Notes under the pieces: model-generated | Told to the model about the DNA's origin: nothing | The model's database searches: none | What the model saw: the letters and a program-made list of their open reading frames with translations, nothing else | Shown: one piece after another, positions 1 through 8,956 of the stretch | How positions within the stretch are numbered: position 1 is the first letter of the stretch | Layout: every line of letters begins with the position of its first letter | Translations under genes and position numbers: made by a program | Assembly (NCBI RefSeq): GCF_021390395.1 | Contig: NZ_JAJUWT010000028.1 | Coordinates: forward strand, 96,282 to 160,281 | Length of the DNA stretch: 64,000 bases | Origin: Saccharothrix sp. S26 | GTDB taxonomy: Bacteria > Actinomycetota > Actinomycetes > Mycobacteriales > Pseudonocardiaceae | Direction of reading: 5' to 3'

Positions 1-1256
1 CGGTGCTTGTAACCGTGCGCCCACTCGAAGTTGTCCAGGAACGACCACACGAAGTAGCCGCGCAGGTCGACCCCGGCGGTGATCGCGTCACGCGCCGCCG
101 CGAGGTGGGTGCGCAGGTAGTCGATGCGCTCCTGGTCGAGGAACCCGGGGTGGTCCGGGTACACGCACCCGTTCTCGGTAACGTACACCGGCGGCAGGTC
201 GGGGTAGCGCTCCTTGAGCCCGACCAGCGTCTGGGTGAGCCCTTCGGGCTCGACCGGCCAGTTCATCGCGGTGCGCGGCACGTCGGGCAGGCGGGTGGTG
301 TCGATGCCGATGTCGATCGACGTCCGGGTGGCCGGGTCGGGGTCGCGGTGCGGCGCGTCGGCCACGTGCTGGCGGTAGTAGTAGTTGATGCCCACGTAGT
401 CCAGCGGCGTGGAGATCAGCTCCAGGTCGCCGTCGCGGCGGAACGACAGGTCCGTGACGCCGGCGAACGTCTCCTCGTAGTCCTCGGGGTAGCGGCCCGC
501 GAACAGCGGCTCGGTGAACTGGCGGCGCAGCAGCAGGTCGTGCCTGCGTGCCGCGGCGACGTCCGCGTCCGAGGAGGTGACCGGGGTCGACGGCGACTGG
601 TTGAGCACGATGCCGAACTCGTGGCCGGGCGTGCCGCGCATCGCCCGCACCGCGAGGCCGTGCGCGACCAGCAGGTGGTGCGCGGCGGCGAGCGACCCGT
701 GGCCCTCCCGCGCGCCGGGCGCGTGCCTGCCCTCGCCGTAGCCGACGATCGAGGACACGTACGGCTCGTTGAACGTGGTCCACTTGGAGACCCGGTCACC
801 CAACGCGTCGTGCACGACCACCGCGTACTCGGCGAACCGCTCGGCGGTGTCGCGCGACCGCCAGCCGCCCAGCTCCTCCAGCGCCTGCGGCAGGTCCCAG
901 TGGTACAGGGTGAGGAACGGCTCGATGCCCCGCTCCAGCAGCCCGTCGACGAGCCGGCTGTAGAAGTCCAGCCCGCGCGGTTCGACCCGGCCCGCGCCCT
1001 CGGGCACGATCCGCGGCCAGGCCACCGAGAACCGGTAGGCGTCCACGCCGAGCTCGCCGAGCAGCGCCAGGTCCTCGGGCATCCGGTGGTAGTGGTCGCA
1101 GGCGACCGCTCCGGTGTCGCCGCCGGCGACCGCGCCCGGCACCGCGCCGAACGCGTCCCAGATCGACGGTCCTCTCCCGTCGGCGTCCACGGCCCCTTCG
1201 ATCTGGTAGGCCGAAGTGGCGACGCCCCAGCGGAATCCTTGGGGGAAGTCGGTCAT
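1..1256 (-). CDS. GH1 family beta-glucosidase (C-terminus cut by window edge)
   Basis: Hydrolyses terminal beta-glucosides, probably oligosaccharides imported by the adjacent CUT1 transporter. The N-terminus begins MTDFPQGFRWGVATSAYQIEGA, a typical GH1 opening. The acid/base motif TFNEP lies near residue 160 and the nucleophile motif VTENG near residue 360. The sequence stops in the conserved FVWSFLDNFEWAHGY stretch, so only about 40 C-terminal residues lie beyond position 1. No signal peptide is present, so the enzyme is cytoplasmic. Its ATG overlaps the upstream permease stop (ATGA), making it the last visible gene of a binding protein-permease-permease-glucosidase operon, the same order as cebEFG-bglC. 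The exact glucoside is not readable from the sequence. Confidence 0.95.
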   Translation of the reverse strand, partial: MTDFPQGFRWGVATSAYQIEGAVDADGRGPSIWDAFGAVPGAVAGGDTGAVACDHYHRMPEDLALLGELGVDAYRFSVAWPRIVPEGAGRVEPRGLDFYSRLVDGLLERGIEPFLTLYHWDLPQALEELGGWRSRDTAERFAEYAVVVHDALGDRVSKWTTFNEPYVSSIVGYGEGRHAPGAREGHGSLAAAHHLLVAHGLAVRAMRGTPGHEFGIVLNQSPSTPVTSSDADVAAARRHDLLLRRQFTEPLFAGRYPEDYEETFAGVTDLSFRRDGDLELISTPLDYVGINYYYRQHVADAPHRDPDPATRTSIDIGIDTTRLPDVPRTAMNWPVEPEGLTQTLVGLKERYPDLPPVYVTENGCVYPDHPGFLDQERIDYLRTHLAAARDAITAGVDLRGYFVWSFLDNFEWAHGYKH

Positions 1257-2131
1257 CCTTTGAGAGCTCCTTGCATGATCCCGCCGACGATCTGCCGGCC
1301 GAACAGGAGGAACACCGCGAGCACCGGCACGGTGCCGATCGTCGCCGCGGTGAGCACGAGGGTGTAGTCGGTGGTGTAGCCGCTGGCCAGGGTGTTCAGC
1401 GCGGTCTGCACGGTGGGGTTCTCCGGGGTCAGCACGACCAGCGGCCAGAAGAAGTCGTTCCACGCCTGCATGAACGTGAACAGGCCGAGCACGGCGGCGG
1501 CCGGGCGGGCGGCGGGCAGCACCACGTGCCAGTACAGGCGCAGCGAGCTGCACCCGTCCATCCGGCCCGCTTCCAGCAGCTCGTCGGGCACGGCGCGTTC
1601 GAAGTACTGGCGCATGAAGAACACGCCGAACGCGGTGACCAGGCCGGGCACGATGACCGCGTGCAGCTCCCCGGCCCAGCCGAAGTCGCTCATCATCATG
1701 TACAGCGGGATGACGCCGAGCTCGGTGGGCACCGCCTGGGTGGCGACGACCAGCAGCATGAGCGCGGACCGGCCGCGGAACCTCAGCTTGGCGAAGGCGA
1801 AGCCGGCGAGGGTGGAGAAGAACACCACCGACAGCGTGATGGTCCCCGACACGATCAGCGAGTTCATCATCGCCAGCGCGAAGTCCGACTGGTCGAACAC
1901 CCGCGAGATGTTGGCGAACAGGTTGCCGCCGGGCACCAGCACCGGCGGCACGCTGCTGACCGAGTCCGGTGTCTGCGACGACACGACCAGCGACCAGTAC
2001 ACCGGGAACGCCGACCCGGCGAGCACCGCGATCAGCGCCGCGTAGGTCCACGGTCCGGGCATCCGCAACGCCCTGCGCCGCCCGGACGGCGCGGGCGCCT
2101 GGGGCGCCAGCGGTTCGAGCACGGTGGTCAT
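1253..2131 (-). CDS. Carbohydrate ABC transporter permease, CUT1 MalG-type
   Basis: Inner-membrane permease of 292 residues in a CUT1 sugar importer. It has a cytoplasmic N-terminus, one membrane segment near residues 30-50, then the five-segment core. The EAA loop (EAGRMDGCSSLRLYWHVVLP, about residues 185-205) contacts the ATPase. As is usual for actinomycete CUT1 systems no ATPase gene is present, and a shared MsiK-type ATPase elsewhere probably energises it. It lies 9 nt after the MalF-type permease and overlaps the GH1 start by 4 nt, so the two are probably translationally coupled. Confidence 0.93.
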   Translation of the reverse strand: MTTVLEPLAPQAPAPSGRRRALRMPGPWTYAALIAVLAGSAFPVYWSLVVSSQTPDSVSSVPPVLVPGGNLFANISRVFDQSDFALAMMNSLIVSGTITLSVVFFSTLAGFAFAKLRFRGRSALMLLVVATQAVPTELGVIPLYMMMSDFGWAGELHAVIVPGLVTAFGVFFMRQYFERAVPDELLEAGRMDGCSSLRLYWHVVLPAARPAAAVLGLFTFMQAWNDFFWPLVVLTPENPTVQTALNTLASGYTTDYTLVLTAATIGTVPVLAVFLLFGRQIVGGIMQGALKG

Positions 2132-2140
2132 GGTGTCCTC

Positions 2141-3061
2141 TCAGTCCGTCCGGATGCGGCGCGCGGCCAGGTAGCTCAACCCGGTGATGGCGACCGTCGC
2201 GATGAGCAGCAGCCAGGCGATGGCCGACGCGTAGCCGAAGTCGAACTTCGCGAAGCCCTGCTCGTAGAGGTAGAGCGCGGCGGTCTGGAACTGGCGGTCC
2301 GAGCCGCCGGTGGCGGCGCCCGCACCGGGGTTGAACAGCAGCGGCTCGGCCAGCAGCCGCATGTTGCCCGCGGTGGCGATCACGGTGGAGAAGATGATCT
2401 GCGGGCGCAGCATCGGCACGGTGATGCGCCAGAACTGCTGCCACGAGGTCGCCCCGTCCAGCCGGGCCGCCTCGTACACGCTGGTCGGGATGGCCTGCAT
2501 GGAGGCCAGGAAGATCAGCGCGTGGTAGCCGGTCCAGCGCCACACCACCATCGCGGCGATGGCGGTGTGGGAGCTGCCGGTGCCGGCCTGCCAGTCGATC
2601 CGGCCCGCGCCGAACAGCTCCAGCACCCAGTTGATCAGACCGAAGTCGCGCCCGAACAGCTGCGCGAAGATGATCGTCACCGCGGCCACGGAGGTGATGT
2701 TGGGCAGCAGCACGCCCATCCGGAAGAACGTCCGGCCGCGCAGCCGCCGGTTGAGCAGCTGCGCGATGCCGAGCGCGAACAGGATCTGCGGGACGGTGGT
2801 GAGCAGCCACAGGCTCAGCGTGTTGCCCATCGCGTTCCAGAAGTACGGGTCCGCGGTGAGCAGTTGGACGTAGTTGTCCACGCCGATGAACGTGGCCGCG
2901 TCGCCGTCGAGCAGGTTGCGGTCCTGCAACGACACCCAGGCGGTGTAGAGCAGGGGGAACAGGCCGAACACCGCGAACAGCAGGAAGTACGGCGCGATGT
3001 AGGCGTACGGCGCGTACCGGGTGTCCCACCGGTGGCGGCGTTCGCGCCAGTCCGTCTTCAT
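2141..3061 (-). CDS. Carbohydrate ABC transporter permease, CUT1 MalF-type
   Basis: A 306-residue permease beginning MKTDWRERRHRWDTRYAPYAYIAPYFL, with six predicted membrane segments and an EAA motif (YEAARLDGATSWQQFWRITVP) before the fifth. The ATG at 3061 overlaps the stop of the upstream binding protein (TGATG). A longer reading frame running to 4369 is only the antisense-like extension through the binding-protein gene and is not used. It pairs with the MalG-type permease downstream to form the membrane channel. Confidence 0.93.
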   Translation of the reverse strand: MKTDWRERRHRWDTRYAPYAYIAPYFLLFAVFGLFPLLYTAWVSLQDRNLLDGDAATFIGVDNYVQLLTADPYFWNAMGNTLSLWLLTTVPQILFALGIAQLLNRRLRGRTFFRMGVLLPNITSVAAVTIIFAQLFGRDFGLINWVLELFGAGRIDWQAGTGSSHTAIAAMVVWRWTGYHALIFLASMQAIPTSVYEAARLDGATSWQQFWRITVPMLRPQIIFSTVIATAGNMRLLAEPLLFNPGAGAATGGSDRQFQTAALYLYEQGFAKFDFGYASAIAWLLLIATVAITGLSYLAARRIRTD

Positions 3062-4308
3062 CAGTCCTCGAGCCTCTTGACGTCGCCCACGAACTGGTTC
3101 CAGGACTCGTCCGGGCTCTGCTTGCCCTGCTCGACGCGCTGCATGGCGTTGCCGAGCTCGGTCTGCACGTCGCCGGCCTTGGGGCCCTGGTACTGCGGCT
3201 TCAACGCGCGGGCGGCGTCGGTGAAGACCTTGCCGACGGGCGCGTTGTTGAAGAACGGGTCCTGCTTCTTGGCCACCGACTCCTCGCTGTACAGCTTCGG
3301 CGTGGACGGCAGCAGGCCCGCGGTGGCGAAGACCTTGGCCTGCTGCTCGGGCGCGGTGAGCCAGGCGGCGAGCGCGACGGCCTTGTCGGTGTTCTTGCCC
3401 TGCTTGGGCACGGTCAGGTACGAGCCGCCCCAGTTGCCGCCGCCGCCGGGCACGGCCGCGAGGTCCCACTTGCCCGCGGTGTCGGGCGCCTGGTCCTTGA
3501 TCTTGGCCATCATCCACGCCGGGCACGCCAGCGTGGCGAACTGGCCCTGCTTGAAGCCGGTGTTCCACTGCGGGGTGCTGTGCAGCAGCCCGGCGGACAG
3601 GCCGTCGGCCACGCCCTGGGCGACGAGGTTCCAGCCCTTGCGGATGTCGGCGTTGTCGCCCACGACGATCTTGTCGTTCTTGTCGTAGTAGCCGGTGGGC
3701 GCCTGGCCGACGATCGCGTTGAGCACGGTGGGGCCGCCGTCGAAGAACTTCGCGCCGGCCGGGGCCTTGGCCGCGAACTGCTTGCCGGTGGCCATGAACT
3801 GCTCCCAGGTCGGCCACAGGGCGGAGACCTGGTCGCGGTCGGACGGCAGGCCGGCGGCCTCGAACAGGTCGCGGCGGTAGCAGATGGCCAGGCCGCCGAT
3901 GTCGGTGCCGTAGCCGATCTGCTTGCCGTCCTTGGACAGCGAGCCCTCCCACTTCCAGTCCAGCCAGCGGTCCTTGACCTCGGAGCCGAGCTCGACGAAC
4001 TGGCCGGGGTTGGCCTTGAACTGGTTGATGTAGCCGACGTCGACGGCCTCGATGTCCGCCGCGCCGTTGTTGGTGGCGAGGTGGGCGGCGAGGTTCTTGT
4101 GGTGGTCGGAGTAGGAGGCGGTGCGGTCGGTGATGTCGATGTCCGGGTGCGCCTTCTCGTACTCCTCGAACAGCTGCTGGTAGCCGAAGTTGCCGAACAG
4201 CCCGATCGTGATCCTGGTCTTGCCGTCGCTCGCGCCGCCGCCGCAGCCGGCGGCGACCAGGGCGGCCGCCAGCAGGGTCGCGCCGACCAGGGTCGGAGTT
4301 CGTCTCAT
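3061..4308 (-). CDS. Extracellular sugar-binding lipoprotein of CUT1 ABC transporter
   Basis: A 415-residue family-1 solute-binding protein, first gene of the operon. The start at 4308 is chosen because it gives the signal peptide MRRTPTLVGATLLAAALVAAGC, whose lipobox cysteine is residue 22, and because GGGAGAA lies about 7 nt upstream. An in-frame start at 4461 would add an unconvincing arginine-rich leader. The mature protein should be tethered to the membrane outer face and deliver an oligosaccharide to the two permeases. The neighbouring GH1 enzyme suggests a beta-glucoside. Confidence 0.93.
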   Translation of the reverse strand: MRRTPTLVGATLLAAALVAAGCGGGASDGKTRITIGLFGNFGYQQLFEEYEKAHPDIDITDRTASYSDHHKNLAAHLATNNGAADIEAVDVGYINQFKANPGQFVELGSEVKDRWLDWKWEGSLSKDGKQIGYGTDIGGLAICYRRDLFEAAGLPSDRDQVSALWPTWEQFMATGKQFAAKAPAGAKFFDGGPTVLNAIVGQAPTGYYDKNDKIVVGDNADIRKGWNLVAQGVADGLSAGLLHSTPQWNTGFKQGQFATLACPAWMMAKIKDQAPDTAGKWDLAAVPGGGGNWGGSYLTVPKQGKNTDKAVALAAWLTAPEQQAKVFATAGLLPSTPKLYSEESVAKKQDPFFNNAPVGKVFTDAARALKPQYQGPKAGDVQTELGNAMQRVEQGKQSPDESWNQFVGDVKRLED

Positions 4309-4553
4309 AACGCGGTTCTCCCTCTCCATCGCTGAGCGGGCCGTTTTCGGGCACGCCGAACACGCGCAAGGTCGTTCCGGGGGTTTCCGGCGAATTCCGG
4401 CCGTGGTCCGCACCCGGCCGGTGTGGTGTACATGACAGCCCCGCGGCCGCGACACCGTCAAGTAACGAACCGATAACCCAGCCGTTCCCCGCCTATGACG
4501 TTTCCGCAGGTGATACCGTGTCCACCCTGGTCAGGACACACCGGCTGAACGCG

Positions 4554-4567
4554 TGAAACCGGTTACA
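4554..4567. promoter_or_regulatory. Candidate LacI-family operator (AACCGGTT core)
   Basis: TGAAACCGGTTACA is a 14-bp palindrome with one mismatched pair, centred on CCGG with the central CG step typical of LacI-family operators. It lies 16 nt before the regulator ATG, so binding would block the regulator's own leader and could reach the divergent transporter promoter. A similar site is found at 57118-57131 in another LacI/CUT1 region. Binding is inferred from position only. Confidence 0.45.
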
Positions 4568-4582
4568 AAGAAAGGGCCGAAG

Positions 4583-5617
4583 ATGACCACCATCCGTGAG
4601 ATCGCCCAGCTGTGCGGGGTGTCGGTGGCGACCGTTTCGCGCGTTTTCAACCAGCCGCTGACGGTCAGCAAGGAAAAGCGCGAAGTCGTGGAGCGGGTGG
4701 CCCGGGAGCTCGACTACCGGCCCAACGAGTCGGCGCGCGCGTTGGCCACCAAGCGGTCCGGGCTGATCGGCCTGGTGTGGGACACCGACCACCGCAGGCC
4801 GGGCTGGCGGCACCCGTACCTGCAGGAGCTGCTGATCGGGTTGAAGTCGGCGTTGAGCGCGCACGGCTACCACCTGCTGATGCTCGCCACGAGCGGGTCG
4901 GCGGCGCTGCGGGCGGTCGGCGCGTCGCTGGCGGACCCGGTGGCGTACGTGAACATGACCCGGCGGCACCACCTGGGCGGGCTGGTGCTCATCGACAGCG
5001 GGTCGGACGCCCCGGCGTTCGCCGCGTTCGCCCAGTCCGGGCTGCCGTGCGTGGCGGTGGACGTGGACGTCGACGGGCCGCGGGCGACGTACGTGACGTC
5101 GGACAACGTCGGCGGCGCCGCGATGGCGGTGCGGCACCTGGTCGAGGCCGGACACCGGCGGATCGCCACCATCACCGGGCCGCGCGCCAACCGCCCGGCG
5201 GCCGACCGGCTCGACGGGTTCCGCGCCGCGATGGCCGAGGCGGGCCTGGCCGTGCCGCCGGAGTACGTGGTGGAAGGCGACTTCTACCGGCCCAGCGGGC
5301 AGTCGGCGACGCGGTCGCTGATCGCGCTGCCCGAGCCACCGACGGCGGTGTTCTGCGCCGGCGACGAGATGGCGGTGGGCGCGCTGCTGGCCGCGCGCCA
5401 CGCGGGGCTGCGGGTGCCGGACGACCTGGCGGTGGTGGGGTTCGACGACATCGAGCTGGCCGCGCTGGTCGAGCCGCCGTTGACCACGTTGGCGCAGGAC
5501 AAGGCCGGTATCGGGGTGGCGGCGGCACGGGCGGTGCTGACCATGGTGCACGGCGGGGAGAAGCCGCCGCCCGCGTTCCTGCCGACCAGGCTGGTGGTGC
5601 GCTCGTCGAGCCGGTGA
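4583..5617 (+). CDS. LacI-family transcriptional regulator
   Basis: A 344-residue repressor divergent from the GH1 transporter operon. The N-terminal helix-turn-helix reads IREIAQLCGVSVATVSRVFN and is followed by a periplasmic-binding-protein-like sensor domain to the C-terminus. The start at 4583 (MTTIREIAQ) is preferred over 4553 because the helix-turn-helix then starts at its usual place and AAAGG lies upstream. The layout matches cebR next to cebEFG-bglC, but the exact CebR box TGGGAGCGCTCCCA is absent from this intergenic region, so it is probably a paralogue with another inducer. Confidence 0.92.
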   Translation: MTTIREIAQLCGVSVATVSRVFNQPLTVSKEKREVVERVARELDYRPNESARALATKRSGLIGLVWDTDHRRPGWRHPYLQELLIGLKSALSAHGYHLLMLATSGSAALRAVGASLADPVAYVNMTRRHHLGGLVLIDSGSDAPAFAAFAQSGLPCVAVDVDVDGPRATYVTSDNVGGAAMAVRHLVEAGHRRIATITGPRANRPAADRLDGFRAAMAEAGLAVPPEYVVEGDFYRPSGQSATRSLIALPEPPTAVFCAGDEMAVGALLAARHAGLRVPDDLAVVGFDDIELAALVEPPLTTLAQDKAGIGVAAARAVLTMVHGGEKPPPAFLPTRLVVRSSSR

Positions 5618-5623
5618 GGCTCC

Positions 5624-6559
5624 TCAGCAGGCCGGCGGCGGGGTGCTGCCCGGCGGGCCGAACTCCAGGCGCAGGGAGTCCGTGCGGGGCACGACGAACG
5701 CCGTGCCGGCCGACGAGTGCCACGTCGCGGGCAGGAACACGTACTGGCCGCCGGACTGGAGCAGCAGCTTCAGGCCGTCGTAGCGGTACTTGTAGGCCGT
5801 GTCGGGCCCGGCGCACGCCACCTGGCGCACGCCCTCGCCGGACAGGGTGAGGCTCTGCTCGCTGTAGAGCACCACGCCCGGCATGCCCGGCACCCGCGCC
5901 TCGACCTCGAAGCCGCGGCGCGTGCCGACCGCGCTCGAGTAGTCGCCGACCGCCCAGAACAGACCGATGCTGACCAGCAGGAACGCCGCCACCGACTCGG
6001 CGACGCCGAACGCCGCGCCCTTGCGGCCGCGTCCCGCGGTCAGGCTCCACCGCCGCCACGCGAACGCCAGCAGCACGATGCCGACCGCGAACCCCAGCCC
6101 CGGCAGGCCCGGGTAGGCCCGGAACGGCTCGGGGTCGACCGTGATCGGCAGCGTCACCGCCAGCAGGGCCAGGCCGAGCACGGCGGCGACGGGTGTGCAG
6201 GCCCGCAGGAACGCCGACCACTGCCGCGCGGACAGCCGAGTGCGCAGGTAGCGGGCGAGGAACGTGACGGCCAGGACGCCGATCGCGATGCCGGCCAGCG
6301 GCAGGAACAACCCGTCCGCGCCGCGGGCCAGGATCTCGTCCGGGGTCTGGCTGAGCAGCGTGTAGTGCACCCGGAAGTGGGCGAAGAACACCTGCGTGGC
6401 CACCAGGCCGAAGAAGTACAGCAGGGCGGTCAGCAGGGTCGTGTTGGCGACCACCGAGGCCATGATCCGCAACGCTCGCGCGGGCCCGGTCGGCGGCACG
6501 ACCGGGTCGGGCACGGGCTGCGCCGGGCTCGCGCTCCGGCGGGCGGTCACGGTGGTCAC
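5624..6559 (-). CDS. Hypothetical multi-pass membrane protein
   Basis: A 311-residue protein of unknown function. About five hydrophobic segments occur: roughly residues 35-57, 85-105, 120-140, 155-175 and 195-213. About 95 residues then follow that are probably extracytoplasmic and contain a single cysteine, ending in PPPAC. Start is GTG at 6559 (VTTVTARRSA), overlapping the TGA of the upstream lipoprotein gene by 4 nt, so the two are co-translated. The gene ends 6 nt from the convergent LacI gene. I recognise no family. Confidence 0.75.
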   Translation of the reverse strand: MTTVTARRSASPAQPVPDPVVPPTGPARALRIMASVVANTTLLTALLYFFGLVATQVFFAHFRVHYTLLSQTPDEILARGADGLFLPLAGIAIGVLAVTFLARYLRTRLSARQWSAFLRACTPVAAVLGLALLAVTLPITVDPEPFRAYPGLPGLGFAVGIVLLAFAWRRWSLTAGRGRKGAAFGVAESVAAFLLVSIGLFWAVGDYSSAVGTRRGFEVEARVPGMPGVVLYSEQSLTLSGEGVRQVACAGPDTAYKYRYDGLKLLLQSGGQYVFLPATWHSSAGTAFVVPRTDSLRLEFGPPGSTPPPAC

Positions 6560-7173
6560 CGCCCGCCGCCCGTCGTCCCGGTGGTCGGCTCGGGCGTGGT
6601 TGCGGACGTCGGGTGCACGGGCGTGGTCCCCTCCGACGACGTGGTCGTCTCCCCGGTGGTCTCGCCGAAGCACGGCCTGCCCCGGAAGATCCGCACCGTC
6701 CCGCCGGGTTGCACGCTCGCGGGCCCGCCGTCGGGAGGCGCGCCCGGCGAGATCTCGTCGACGCAGTTCCCGCCGGCCCGGGGGGCGATCGTGACGGTCA
6801 CGCCGCACAGGTCCCGGTCGCACCCCCGGTTGCCGCGGATCCTCTCCTCGATCGTCGACTTCGTCTCCTCCGCGCCGGTGCCGAGCAGCTGGGTGGTGTC
6901 GTACTTGATCGGGCTGCCGGGCACGCCGGGCGGGTTGGCGCTGCCCGGCGGGACGCGAGGGCTGGGGATCTGCGGCTGCGAGGGCTCGGGCCGCGTCCCC
7001 GATCCGTCCCCGGGCCGCCCCGGCGTCTCGTGCCCGGTGTGCTCCGACGTCGTCGGTTCCGCGGACCGGACCTCGCCCGCCCGTTGCCCGGTCGGCTGCC
7101 CCGGCACGGCCGCGCAACCGACCGCCACCGTGCAAGCCAGGATCGTGAACGTTCCTCCGGTCAGCCACCTCAT
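6556..7173 (-). CDS. Putative lipoprotein, Pro/Thr-rich
   Basis: A 205-residue protein with signal peptide MRWLTGGTFTILACTVAVGC and a lipobox (AVGC) at residue 20. A disordered Pro/Ser/Thr region spans about residues 25-90. A small domain with paired cysteines (NRGCDRDLCG, GGNCVD, RPCFGE) follows and may form disulfides outside the cell. It ends in another Thr/Pro-rich tail. GGTGAGG precedes the ATG. It is coupled to the membrane protein downstream, suggesting one cell-surface complex. The function is unknown. Confidence 0.72.
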   Translation of the reverse strand: MRWLTGGTFTILACTVAVGCAAVPGQPTGQRAGEVRSAEPTTSEHTGHETPGRPGDGSGTRPEPSQPQIPSPRVPPGSANPPGVPGSPIKYDTTQLLGTGAEETKSTIEERIRGNRGCDRDLCGVTVTIAPRAGGNCVDEISPGAPPDGGPASVQPGGTVRIFRGRPCFGETTGETTTSSEGTTPVHPTSATTPEPTTGTTGGGR

Positions 7174-7257
7174 CGGGCCTCACCTGCCCCTGTTGCTCCT
7201 TTTGGGTTCACCCATTAGGAGGTTCGGAGCAAGCGTCTGGATACACGCGGCGTGACA

Positions 7258-8427
7258 TCAAGGGCGGAAGACGGCGCGGACGCAGTCGTCCTCCTTGTCC
7301 TTGAACAACTGGTAGCCGCGCGCGCCCTCTTCCAGCGGCAGCACGTGCGTGGCCAGGTGGGTGGTGGTCAGCTCGCCCGAGGCCATCCGGTCGAGCAGCA
7401 TCGGGATGTAGCGCTGCCCGTGCTGCTGCGCGCCGCGCAGGGTCAGGCCCTTGTTCATCACTGCGCCGAGCGGGAACTTGTCGACCACGCCGCTGAACAC
7501 GCCGAGCACGAACACCGTGCCGCCCTTGCGGCAGTTGTGGATCGCCTCGCGCACCGCGATCGGCCGGTCGGTCTCCAGCTTCAGCTTGCTCTTGACCTGG
7601 TCGTAGGCGTACTGCGGGCCGTAGCTGTGCGCTTCGCAGCCCACCGCCTCGATGCACACGTCCGGTCCGCGGCCACCGGTCATCTCCCGCAACGCGGCCC
7701 CCACGTCGACGTGCTCGTAGTTGACCGTCTCCAGGCCGAACGCGTTCTCCGCCTGCCGCAGCCGGTAGTCGAAGCGGTCGATCACCACGACGCGTTCCGC
7801 GCCGTGCAGCTGGGCCGAGCGCGCCGCCATCTGCCCGACCGCGCCGCTGCCCCACACCGCGACCACGTCCCCGGGCCGCACACCGCCCAGGTCCGCGCCC
7901 ATCCACCCGGTCGGCGCGGAGTCCGAGGCGAACACCGCGCTCAGGTCGTCCACGGCCTCCGGGATCGCGATGGCGTTGTGGTCGGCGAACGGCACCCGCA
8001 CGTACTCGGCGTGGCTGCCCTTGAAGCCGCCCATGGCGTGCGAGTAGCCGAAGATCCCGCCGGGGTCCGCGCCCCACAACGCCTGCGTGATGCCGGGGTT
8101 GGTGTTGGTGTTGTCGCACAGCGACCACAGGTCGTTGCGGCAGTAGTAGCACTGCCCGCAGCCGATGAACGAGGCCACCACCACCCGGTCACCGGGCTTG
8201 TGCCGGGTCACGTCCGGTCCTACCTCGACCACCTCGCCCATGAACTCGTGCCCGATCACGTCACCGGCCTGCATGAACGGGATGTGCCCGGTGAGCAGGT
8301 GCAGATCCGAGCCGCACGCGGTGCTCAGCCCGACCTTCAGGATCAGGTCGCCGTCGTTGAGGATCTTCGGGTCGGGCACGTCCTGCACCCGCACGTCGTT
8401 GACGCCTTCCCAGCACAAGGCCCTCAC
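7258..8427 (-). CDS. Zinc-dependent alcohol dehydrogenase, formaldehyde-dehydrogenase-like
   Basis: A 389-residue medium-chain dehydrogenase. The catalytic zinc site is seen in STACGSDLH and GHEFMG, and the structural zinc site in IGCGQCYYCRNDLWSLC. The Rossmann motif VWGSGAVG lies about residue 190. The long insert around residues 110-150 resembles the glutathione-independent formaldehyde dehydrogenase branch. The probable reaction is NAD-dependent alcohol or aldehyde oxidation, and the substrate is not determinable. Start is GTG at 8427, overlapping the TGA of the small upstream gene, so the two form one operon. Confidence 0.92.
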   Translation of the reverse strand: MRALCWEGVNDVRVQDVPDPKILNDGDLILKVGLSTACGSDLHLLTGHIPFMQAGDVIGHEFMGEVVEVGPDVTRHKPGDRVVVASFIGCGQCYYCRNDLWSLCDNTNTNPGITQALWGADPGGIFGYSHAMGGFKGSHAEYVRVPFADHNAIAIPEAVDDLSAVFASDSAPTGWMGADLGGVRPGDVVAVWGSGAVGQMAARSAQLHGAERVVVIDRFDYRLRQAENAFGLETVNYEHVDVGAALREMTGGRGPDVCIEAVGCEAHSYGPQYAYDQVKSKLKLETDRPIAVREAIHNCRKGGTVFVLGVFSGVVDKFPLGAVMNKGLTLRGAQQHGQRYIPMLLDRMASGELTTTHLATHVLPLEEGARGYQLFKDKEDDCVRAVFRP

Positions 8428-8855
8428 AGCCGCCCCTCCCCCGCCGACTTGCCGATCACCGCGCGCAGCACCCGCCCGGCCGGTCCGGGGTGGGTCGTGG
8501 ACGGCGTGTCGGGTCGGATGACCGTGCCCGTCTCCAGCAGCGACTTCATCTGGCGCAAGGCCACGCGCAGGTCCTCCCTCGACACGTCGTCGTCCTTGGG
8601 CACCGCCAGCACCTCGGTGCCCCGGCCGCCGGGGGCGGGGCGGAAGCGCACGTCCACGCGGCCGCGCAGCTCACCCATCGGGCCGGGCAGCCGCGGGGGC
8701 CCGGTCACCGCGTCCAGCGGCCGGTCCACGGTCACCGCCAACCAGTGGTCGGACCGGCCGCGGCGCAGTGCGCGCCGGCGTGCCGTCATCCGCCGGCCGA
8801 CCACCACCGCCGCCCCCACGCCCGTGGCCGCGACGGCTTTCATGGCTGCCTTCAT
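8424..8855 (-). CDS. Small conserved-looking protein coupled to the alcohol dehydrogenase
   Basis: A 143-residue protein. The start at 8855 (MKAAMKAVAATGVGAAVVVGRR) is supported by AAAGGCGGAG 4 nt upstream and gives a hydrophobic or amphipathic N-terminus. The middle (HWLAVTVDRPLDAVTGPPRLPGPM through RFRPAPGGRGTEVLAV) recalls part of a SRPBCC/cyclase-dehydrase fold, but the core is short, so that is only a suggestion. It overlaps the dehydrogenase start by 4 nt and was probably kept as its partner gene. Confidence 0.6.
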   Translation of the reverse strand: MKAAMKAVAATGVGAAVVVGRRMTARRRALRRGRSDHWLAVTVDRPLDAVTGPPRLPGPMGELRGRVDVRFRPAPGGRGTEVLAVPKDDDVSREDLRVALRQMKSLLETGTVIRPDTPSTTHPGPAGRVLRAVIGKSAGEGRL

Positions 8856-8956
8856 CGCTCCGCCTTTCGTCACCGAACCCGGCGAGTACCCACCAAGCCG
8901 CGACTCACTCGGGATGGGCGGCGCTGAACGGTCCGCACCGCCCCGGGCCGCGCCCC

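Noticed and set aside
4462..4477. GTAACGAACCGATAAC as an operator of the GH1 operon
   Set aside because: Only the outer bases are symmetric; the centre does not pair. The 4554-4567 site is a much better candidate.
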